Origin: Rhynchonema sp. JSB1_4
Lineage: Eukaryota > Nematoda > Chromadorea > Monhysterida > Xyalidae
DNA: 64,000 nt
Reading direction: 5' to 3'
Assembly: GCA_030248065.1 (NCBI GenBank)
Contig: JASAMV010008712.1
Coordinates: 29,843-93,842 of the forward strand
The notes below the pieces were generated by a model. The model ran no database searches. It had not been told where the DNA came from and saw nothing but the letters and a program-made list of their open reading frames with translations. Positions 56,111 through 64,000 of this stretch are shown here, one piece after another. Made by a program: the position numbers and the translations under genes. Within the stretch, counting starts at the first letter, position 1. Every line of letters begins with the position of its first letter.

Positions 56111-56442
56111 GTATAGTCCGTCCACCAGCTCATGGCACTTTGTGTTGCTGCTGGCTGGTTTGGTTCCTTCCTCCACGTTCTAATGAAAGAGAAATTGAGT
56201 GTGAGCGATTTTGCAAAAAACTAAAAAAATAATAAAATGTGTCGAAAACGATTGAATTCGATCAAATTTAAAATTAAATTAAATTAAAATCTATAAAACA
56301 CGTCGATTTCATAAAGACAGCAATTTAGAAGCAAAAATAATTTTTTTCGGAAACTCGATTTCTCTTTCATTAGAACGTGGAGGAAGGGAACAAGTCGGCC
56401 AGCAGCAACACAAAGTGCCATGAGCTGGTGGACGGACTATAC
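56111..56442. mobile_element. MITE, TATAGTCCGTCCACCAGCTC family, copy 1
   Basis: TATAGTCCGTCCACCAGCTC and GAGCTGGTGGACGGACTATA are perfect inverted ends. The pairing extends through TTCCTCCACGTTCTAATGAA. It lies just 3' of the LDLa-Kelch gene. The spurious ORF at 56377 reads out of it. Confidence 0.85.
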
Positions 56443-56777
56443 CTGTCAGCGCATGTTTGCCCGATAACACAGCTGGTGAAGCGTTTTCTTGTTGTGTTAC
56501 TGATTGCCGAGAGTAAGATAGACGAAATCTGTTATTACAATCACGCTAGTGCACCGAGAGAAATGCCAGAAAATGCCAGATATGTATGTATGTTAAGTCA
56601 CTCGGAGGCTTATTTAGAATTGCGACACGCTTCGAATTTGAGATTTCAGAAACAAATAATTTCTAGATATGCTTCTACGGTGTAAAAGCATATGAAACAT
56701 CCATGAACATGGCCATAAGTAGCCTCCGCGTGGTGACTTATTGTATTTGGCATTCTCCGGTACAAAAGAAGCGCTAA

Positions 56778-59700
56778 TCACTGTAGCTGATCGCGCGGGA
56801 CCAGCACGGCACTGATGATCCCCACACGGTCTCGATTGCTGATGCTAGCTGACGCTGTGTGCCATTTGCTGTTCGACAATATGAACACATCTTTATTGGC
56901 CACATTATCTGTCCCATCCGTATGCCCGCCAACGACCACAATCCGCCCGTCATTTAGTCGCAACAGGTGATGATCGGCCAAGGTGCGTGGCATGTTGTCC
57001 ATTGGCGACCAGGTGTTGGTCGCCGGATGGTAGCGTTCACATGAAGATAGATGACGGACAGCTGCTGTGTCGTTGTGGCCACCGCAAACCTGCGGTAGTG
57101 AGTGACAATGCGTTTGTTTAAAATACTATACCCAATTACGTTGAGTATGACAGAATGAAACTAAAATCAGTTTAGCGATTTTGACTGGGACCATGGCGGA
57201 CAAAACTGCACATGCAAAATAACGCATGAACGTACACTTCCCAAATCGTATCCGATATTAACGCATCTTTAAAAAACCAAAGACCGTCCTGTTCCATCGG
57301 CTAACGGCCATCAAACAGAAAGCTCTGGTCTCAAACATATTACAAGCGACTGTATCGTGCACTCACCACAATCGTTTCTCCATCCACGACCATTGCATGA
57401 TTAAATCTCCGTGTTCCCATTGATTTCAACGTCGTCCACTGATCATTGCCTTCATCATATCGCAGCATTCGGTTGCTGATAATCCCACTGCACGTCTGGC
57501 CACCCGAAACGTAGATGTGGTTCTGAAACGACGTGGTATATGCGGTGTCCCTGGTGTCACTCTCATCTTGCTACATGGCGACAGCAGGTAACATGCTCTC
57601 AAACAAAGTTGACTTCCTCATGTTTGACTTTTTTAAAAGCCGAAAATCGCAAAAAAAAGTTGACTTGAGGAACGCAAGGTCGATACGTTGATAATCAATA
57701 TGCTGTTCTGGTCTTCTTTGTTGAGACGCGGCCCAATCACCCTGGTCTCACCTTGTACACAACGGATGCGATGTCGTGGAAACACCATCCATCGGGCAAT
57801 GCTCGCTTTACCCAGACACCGTCTTCGTCGTTGACGTTCCGAAAATCGCACGATCGTCTGCAGTCGCCACCGGAACCACATCCACACGCGAACAGTAGAT
57901 GACCGTCAGGCAAATACCCGACACCAGCTGCAAGATTTGACTTGGTTGTATGCACCACCTGATTTTGGATATTCGAAGTTGCGTTTCTCTTTTCCAGTGC
58001 TTGGTCATTGCCTGAAGAAGTCAGCTGCTTGCTGACGAAACGTACATATGTATGTGTAGCAAGTAAAGTGTTGTTTATTGTGGCAGAGCGTGGCACAACT
58101 TCATATCAATCATAAAATTAAGAGATTCGGCCGTCGTGAATGAATCCGATCCGTTTTTGAAAACATACAAAACACTCACCAAGTCCTCTGGCTTCATTTG
58201 CATCTGGCCGCTTCACCCACTGCCTACCGACCAACTCCTCCACCTTGCGTTCGTCTGGAAGCACCATATATTGCTAATCTAATCACTAACTTGGATGACC
58301 CATGTCTATGCCCAAATTGACCTACATTTCATACACACACTATCCAACAAAAGTTAACTGAAGCAGCTTCTGACACTCTTTTGCAACATGCAAATTGCAC
58401 ACTTCACCTTTTGTCATCAGCAGCACTCACCATTCCATGCTCCCAACGACCACAGGCTCCTTCCTGTCCACACAAGTCTTGGTGCATAAGTATGCTTTGG
58501 TGGCTGCATACCAAAATCGGTACTCACACGAGCATAGCCACTGGCGCTGATCGTTATACGTTGCAGCTGCGGGTCCTTCGCTTGAATCAACAGTATCGAA
58601 TCTGAGGATTAAAGATGCATGAATGCAATAAGTTCTTGCAATATTTCCGCGGACTCAACATACATATACGTGAGAACCCAAGAAGAAGTGTAGCCTACGC
58701 ACGACATGAAGGGTTCGTAGTTTCAACTACAACAGATATTTTTCTTTTTTCGGGGTCAATTGGGTCAATATTAGAGGCAGCTGCGAGACATAGCTGAAAC
58801 TGCACACTGCCGTGCGATGAAGTCCAGCTGAACTTTCAACGACCGCATTGTTGAACGTCGGACCGAGCCAATCACACCCACACTTGTCCTCAACTCTGCT
58901 GCAGACGACGGATGAAACATCACCTACTGCAATTCCTTTCGTCAGAATTGTCACCGCAGTCGTCCTGTCCATCGCAGAACCATTTCTTCGGTATACATTT
59001 CTGACTATTGGCTGTGCACTGTTGGTAGTCGACGCGTTCGCAGGCGTTCGGGTACACTGCAGCAACATGACCGATTTTGTTAGCTAAATGATCAGCTGTG
59101 CTAGGTATTGGTCGCACAATGACTATATAAGAATTCATCAAATCAGTCCTGATTTTCACGTTCAGTCACTCTTAACCACTGTGCTATTTGTGATTCTCAC
59201 AAAACATTTTCAGCTGAAAATAATCTAGCAGATCAACCACGTTGCCTCAGGTCTGAAACATTCTCTTTACAACATGCTTTGTGGGCGATCACGCAACGCA
59301 ACGTCACTTTCCCTCTTTACGATTCAGGAAAAAAATTTGACCAATTCTTATAAAGTCATTGTGCGACCAATATCTATGTAATGACAAACTACGCCAACAC
59401 GAGCCCGATTTCGCAGCTGGCAGAATTGTGAAACATTCATACGTGGCTGCTGATTTGGGAAATGTTACACGTTGAAGAATACAAAGTGGAGCATGATAAT
59501 TTTCTCTTTATATTCGTTTTGAATCGACACCACCTTCGAAATCGGGCTCGTGTTGGTGTCGTTTGCCTTTACAGTAGATGCATACGTGGCATGCCCTGTT
59601 CAATATACTGTACATACACTGGCTCTGCGTTGTGAGAGATTGGAGGTCAGGGACACGCATAACCTAGTCACTGTTGATTTTAACGAATGTCGAAGGTCGG

Positions 59701-62700
59701 CTTAACGTTGAGCAGGTATAGTCCATCCATCAGCTCACGGCACTTTGTTTGGGAGGTTCAGGTTCCGTTGTAAAAAATTGTTCCTCCGCAAGGCAATGTC
59801 AGAGAAAACGGCGCACAAAAATAAAATAAAAACCGATTTCTCTTTCGTTTCCTTTTCGTAAGCCAACCGGAACCAGAACAGCACTGGATCCTGTTAAACT
59901 TTTCAGCTGACAAAAAGTGTCATGAGTTGATGGATGGACTGTACACACAAGCGGAGACAGCTCACAGCAGTTTTTCTCGTCGCTTCCATCCTTGCAATCC
60001 TTGTCACCGTCACATCGCCAGTCATTCTTGACACATTGTCGATTGTCGCACGTAAATTCGCCGTTGTTGCACTTTGGATGGTCGGTACGAGCACAGTTGG
60101 GATTGTTGTGCTCGTCAGCACCATCAACACAATCAACCTGGATTCATACATGTTGAATTAGTGACTCGGTTAGTACTTAAGCGTGACTCGGTTGGAGGCG
60201 TGCGAAGTACAGCCCTTCAAATGAGGCGTGCGAAAAACAAATTGCGTCAAATGAGGCGTGCGACGTACAGGGAGGCGTGCGAAAGACATCCGACACAAAA
60301 TGAGGCGTGTGACGTACAGTGAGGCGTGCGAAAGACAAATTGCGTCAAATGAGGCGTGCGACGTACAGTGAGGCGTGCCAAGTACACTGAGGCGTGCCAA
60401 AGTCAGCCAAGATCAGGCGTGCGAAAGACATCCGACACAAAATGAGGCGTGCGACGTACAGTGAGGCGTGCGAAAGACATCCGACGTCAAATGAGGCGTA
60501 CGAAAGACATTCGACGCCAAATGAGGCGTGCCAAGTTCATTCGTATATCATGTACCACTGACATCTGCAGTGGCTTGTACCATGCTGATACATGAGGCGG
60601 TGTACCAAGTACGCTTACAATGATGCGTGCGAAGTACATCGGACGTCAAATGAGGCGTGCGAAGTTCGGATTTTCGGAACTCGCTTATAAAGGCTCGTAG
60701 AGCGATTCTGAAATCAGTTCTGGAATCGATTCATTTTTGCGTGGTTTATACCTTTTTAATTAATTGAAGACCTTAATTGATTCCGGACTTTAATTCAGAA
60801 TCAAGAAATCACCGATCGATCGGTCACCGCCGATCCGGATCAGTAACCGTTGCTTGCGGTGCTGCTCTTATATATGCATTTGGCGAAACATTTTTGCCCG
60901 TCAGTGCACTAGTGTATTTTAGAATTTTAGTCTGCTGAAGTTCGATCAGTTGTCAGAACACAGTCTAAACATCGCCGTGAACGTCCATAAACATGCGAGT
61001 TGAAGCGTACAATGTACATTGAGGCGTGCGAGGCACAAAACAAATGTTACGTCGCATACTGTTGTCGTTTTTGTCCCACTGTACATTGCACGCCGCAAGT
61101 ATATTTCGCAGGCACAATATATGTTGTTCTTTATGTTCATAGCAAGTTTTGGACGGTATTCTACAGCCCAATCGAGGATTTTCACTCTAAAAGTCGCCAA
61201 CACACCAGTGCACTGACGGGCAAAAATGTTCCGCTAAATGCATATATAAGAGCAGCACGGCAAGCAACGGTTCCGAAGATCCGAACTTCGCACGCCTCAT
61301 TTGACGTCCGATGTACTTCGCACGCCTCATTCTAAACGTACTTGGTACGCCGCATCACATATCAGCATGGTACAAGCCACTGCAGATGTCAGTGGTACAT
61401 AATACACGAATGAACTTGGCACGCCTCATTTGACGTGGGGTGACTTTCGCACGCCTCATTTGAAGTGGGGGTGACTTTCGCACGCCTCATTTGGCGTTGG
61501 GTGTCTTTCGCGCGCCTCATCTGACGTCTCATGTCTTTCGCACGCCTCATTTGACGTCGGATGTCTTTCGCACGCCTCACTGTACGTCACACGCCTCATT
61601 TTGTGAGGTTGTCTTTCGCACGCCTCATCTTGGCTGACTTTGGCACGCCTCAGTGTACTTGGCACGCCTCACTGTGCGTCGCACGCCTCATTTGAAGCCG
61701 TTTGTCTTTCGCACGCCTCATTTGACGCAATTTGTCTTTCGCACGCCTCATTTGAAGGGCTGCACTTCGCACGCCCCGACCGAGTCACTAATTCAACATG
61801 TATGACCTGGATACACGTACACGTATATAACATAAGTTACTGTCAGATAAAATTGCTTGTCGCTTACGCCAGGTATCTGAATCTGGTTATGCGTCAACGT
61901 GAAGGCCATGAATTGATTGAAAACTACTTCCCAAATAATCGTAACCACAGTCTATATCATTTCCGTCGTTTCTTTCAAACTGGCCAACCCATATTGCATC
62001 GTCTACGATTTTACCGGAAAACAGTTAAACCGAATGTGAAATGCAGTGGTGATGTTGCAAGCACATGTAAGCACGAACGCACTGCCTTCGGCCCCTGACA
62101 CCCCCGACTTTTAGACAGACCTCACGATCACACACCCAGGCGAGCGGGATGCACTCATGCCGTGGAGTCGACAGTTTGGCGTTCATTTTGCAATGGAATT
62201 CGTCCAAACGACACGTTCGGTTGCCTGCATCAAGGCAAAACATGTCCGTCAAACAAAACACTTAACGGCACTTCCCGGGCGTACCATTTGCGCGCTGGGA
62301 GTCCCCATCTTAGCTACCCATATGGACAATTAAGGGAGAAAACCCTGGAAGAACCTACATATGTACCTACATACATACAAATTTCGAGTAATTATCAAGC
62401 AACAGACCACAGGCATGTCTGCTGTCCTCATCAGATCCGTCCAAACAATCATCATCTCCGTCACACACAGCCGCACGATTGATGCACTTGCCGTTGTCGC
62501 ATTTGAACACGTAACGTCCCTGAAACATCATTCAGATTGTCAGGGACACGTCAGTCGACTGGATAAATGAAAAAGAAGAGAAAACCGATCATTTTCTAAC
62601 GTACATGACATTTCTTCTCGCCATCTTCCGTCCTGCATTTTTCGCGCGTTTCATCACTACGATCGGGACAATCGTAGTCTCCGTCACATTGCCACCATTC

Positions 62701-62734
62701 GGGGATGCAACGACCCGACGAGGGACAGCGCACG
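56778..62734 (-). CDS. LDLa (x5) - Kelch secreted protein
   Basis: Minus-strand exons: 62734-62605, 62519-62408, 62224-62121, 60137-59966, 59056-58924, 58898-about 58790, 58601-58431, 58254-58180, 58011-57752, 57522-57367 and 57089-56778 (TGA). GT-AG signals and phases agree throughout except the uncertain end of the sixth. The first five encode LDL-receptor class A repeats ([41 protein letters not shown]). One repeat is split by the 62121/60137 intron. The rest forms a Kelch propeller with Gly-Gly strands ([24 protein letters not shown]) followed by [10 protein letters not shown]. Propeller blades carry Cys pairs ([12 protein letters not shown]), as expected outside the cell. No BTB domain. 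The signal-peptide exon lies upstream and was not found. Likely ligand binding or matrix role, inferred. Confidence 0.85.
59104..59374. mobile_element. MITE, GGTATTGGTCGCACAATGAC family, copy 3
   Basis: Preceded by CTA and followed by CTA after the right end TTGTGCGACCAATAT. The inverted ends match 12412-12691. It lies in the intron between two LDLa exons of the LDLa-Kelch gene. Confidence 0.85.
59717..59943. mobile_element. MITE, TATAGTCCATCCATCAGCTC family, copy 2
   Basis: TATAGTCCATCCATCAGCTC and GAGTTGATGGATGGACTGTA ends mark a shorter, diverged sister of 56111-56442. It ends about 20 bp from the LDLa exon donor at 59966, so it nearly abuts a coding exon. Confidence 0.75.
60145..61810. 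mobile_element. Foldback element with tandem GAGGCGTGCGAA subrepeats
   Basis: The two arms, 60,180-60,670 and 61,285-61,785, consist of ~20-30-bp subrepeats (AAATGAGGCGTGCGAAAGAC and inverse). The outer ends ATACATGTTGAATTAGTGAC and GTCACTAATTCAACATGTAT are inverted. The middle also has inverted CTCTTATATATGCATTTG and CAAATGCATATATAAGAG-like blocks, i.e. two outward-facing TATA-like motifs. The layout matches FB/Galileo-type foldback transposons. It occupies the intron that splits an LDLa repeat. A ~550-bp core shows no transposase. Confidence 0.8.
61850..62098 (+). CDS. Unassigned open frame antisense in LDLa-Kelch intron
   Basis: Downstream of the foldback arm an open frame encodes [20 protein letters not shown] followed by [12 protein letters not shown] and ends at TGA 62,098. 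Composition is protein-like and basic. No start codon of its own or recognised domain. It runs antisense to the intron. It may be a captured gene fragment. Confidence 0.3.
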   Translation, partial: KLLVAYARYLNLVMRQREGHELIENYFPNNRNHSLYHFRRFFQTGQPILHRLRFYRKTVKPNVKCSGDVASTCKHERTAFGP

Positions 62735-62786
62735 CTGAAAAAAGGGCGTGAATGTTCTCTTCCCGTTTGCATTTTCATCACAACTT

Positions 62787-62846
62787 GGGTTTAGGCTTAG
62801 GCTTAGGCTTATCATTGGGCTTAGGCTTAGGCTTAGGCTTAGGCTT
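62787..62846. repeat. Interstitial telomere-type repeat (TTAGGC)n
   Basis: About eight TTAGGC units in two runs separated by ATCATTGGGC. TTAGGC is the telomere repeat of nematodes. It lies upstream of the first recognised LDLa exon. Antisense Lys-Pro and plus-strand Gly-Leu ORFs are repeat products. Confidence 0.85.
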
Positions 62847-62902
62847 ACACTTAAGATTAGTTTTGTGTTTGGGCAAACAATTAATTTCCTTTGAAATCGA
62901 TA

Positions 62903-62998
62903 ATGCCTGGACATGTTCGACAACGCGGCAATAAACGAAGACGCGATGACGATGGTGACTCTGGTTCATCTTCAAAATCTGACTCGGATTCCGATACC
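62903..62998 (+). CDS. First exon of a basic/acidic nuclear-type protein
   Basis: ATG opens 32 codons: MPGHVRQRGNKRRRDDDGD then a Ser/Asp run ending DSDSDT, with donor ACC|GTGAGT in phase 0. The cluster RGNKRRR looks like a nuclear localisation signal. It is divergent from the LDLa-Kelch gene. The following exons are not identified, so the product is unknown. Confidence 0.4.
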
Positions 62999-63885
62999 GT
63001 GAGTTTTTTATTTTTCGTTTTTATTTCTGTTTTGGATCGCATTCTGTGTTTTTTGCTCCGCCATTCACACATTTACGCATGTTTTTTATGTATTTTCCTG
63101 CTCTCATCGCGCTTGTTTTTATCTTCAGCCTTAGTTTTTGCCTTCTGTTTTTTAAAATTTTACCTTTTTTGCCCCAGTTAGTTGCAGGTAGAACAGCAGG
63201 ATGTACTGAAGACCCGCTTGGGTGTAGTTTTTTAAGTACAGGCCTAACTGCTGTTCTGAATCGGTGCTTGTCTACATTCATGGCCGAAACAAGACAGCCA
63301 TTTATCTAGCTATTATTAATTTCTTCTTTCGTTAATTTAATTTCTAATTTTCCTAGTCTAGAAAATGGTTGTAAAAGCCGATTCTCTAGGAACTCGTTTT
63401 TTCTCTGCTTTTTATGGGGCTAGGTTGTTAGTTTATTTAGTATTTTACAAAAAAAGTTTTTATTTTTGCGCAATTTTTTTTAAATTTGCTCTTGCTCGCT
63501 TTTTTGCCTTCATTTATTTCTCTGTTTTTTCCTTTTCATTGCTGCCTTCATCAAGCTCTCACTTTTTATGGTGTCTTCTACTAATAGATAATATTAATCT
63601 GTCACAACTTTCCATTTTTATAATTAGGTTGACTAGTTGGACCGTTAGCCTGATGGTTCGCCTCGGCTTTCGGTTACCAATTAGCTGCTGTTCATGGTTG
63701 CGTTATCGTTGCTCTCTCTTTTTTCAGAATTCTGCACCTTTATTACGTTTTTGTCCTGTTTAGCCATATGCCTTCGTAAAGTTTTCCCTCATTTCTTAGG
63801 CTACTTTCATTATTACTTAAATTCTCATAAGGTTATCGTTTTTGTTGTTTACTCTGTCAATTAATTCTGCTCTAACATTTTGCCT
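62999..63885. other. T-rich region, probable intron
   Basis: Plus strand strongly T-biased with several open frames (63046-63309, 63365-63763) that are hydrophobic because of TTT/CTT codons. The minus strand is open and Lys-rich in 63021-63281. I see no domain on either strand. Confidence 0.35.
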
Positions 63886-63990
63886 TATCCCAGCGCATTG
63901 CGCTGCGGACTGCCTAACCACACCAACACTTGTGTTGGTTGGACTGCCTTTTCCCGCTGGGGTAACCCGGTGTGGACTGCACACTTTTTA
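63886..63990. ncRNA. Hairpin-rich GC segment, possible structured RNA
   Basis: After 850 bases of T-rich DNA the composition changes abruptly. CCCAGCG pairs with CGCTGGG about 60 bases on. Inside are AGCGCATTGCGCT and CCAACACTTGTGTTGG stems, and GGACTGC occurs three times. It resembles no snRNA I can recall. It could also be the end of a repeat cut by the window edge. Confidence 0.3.
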
Positions 63991-64000
63991 ATTCCGCCTT

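Noticed and set aside
60190..61790. CRISPR-like array
   Set aside because: Repeats are contiguous, degenerate, in two opposite blocks and in eukaryotic intron context, with no unique spacers.
61640..62098. Single long plus-strand gene across the foldback right arm
   Set aside because: The first third is read from subrepeats (SHASF-type repeats); only the part after about 61,850 looks protein-like, and it is listed separately with low confidence.
63365..63763. Multi-pass membrane protein in the T-rich region
   Set aside because: Hydrophobicity follows from T-rich codons, with no conserved motif and no splice support.

Overview
This is an invertebrate animal nuclear sequence. Every coding region I could model is split by short GT-AG introns with matching phases. 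Domains include C2H2 zinc fingers, C-type lectin, sushi/CCP, PAN, LDL-receptor class A, extracellular Kelch and secreted phospholipase A2. An interstitial run of TTAGGC (62,787-62,846), the nematode-type telomere repeat, hints at a nematode or relative, but I cannot fix the phylum. Non-autonomous inverted-repeat DNA transposons are very dense and make up much of the non-coding DNA.

Layout. 1-16.5 kb: a tandem array of four C2H2 zinc-finger gene copies on +: A is only a 3' tail, B is broken, C is intact with two possible 3' ends, and D is divergent. Copy B is invaded by two 1.67-kb palindromic elements in opposite orientation. 16.9-28.5 kb: a ~740-bp tandem repeat family, a 42-bp minisatellite, and a ~3.1-kb segment present twice about 6.7 kb apart. 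One satellite unit is split by a mobile tRNA-like element. 28.5-35 kb: repeats plus a small three-exon gene for a ~70-residue secreted Cys-rich peptide. 35.5-39.2 kb (-): a six-exon lectin-CCP-CCP-PAN protein. 39.7-44.9 kb: a long near-perfect hairpin, tRNA-like elements, A/C-biased low complexity and hAT-type elements. 45.1-47.0 kb (+): a secreted phospholipase A2 gene with a 612-bp hAT-type element inside the exon carrying the calcium loop and catalytic His. 47.0-48.2 kb: an unrecognised Cys-containing gene. 49.1-51.9 kb (+): an eight-exon single-pass membrane protein with a CCP domain; a later exon with a PPPPY motif fits as an alternative tail. 56.8-62.7 kb (-): an LDLa(x5)-Kelch secreted protein whose largest intron holds a foldback element built of GAGGCGTGCGAA-type subrepeats. 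The last kilobase opens a new + strand gene and ends in a strong hairpin.

Taken together, several of the recognisable genes encode secreted or surface proteins of extracellular-recognition type, set in repeat-rich DNA that has disrupted at least two genes. All exon joins are my own manual models from splice signals and phase; none has transcript support here.
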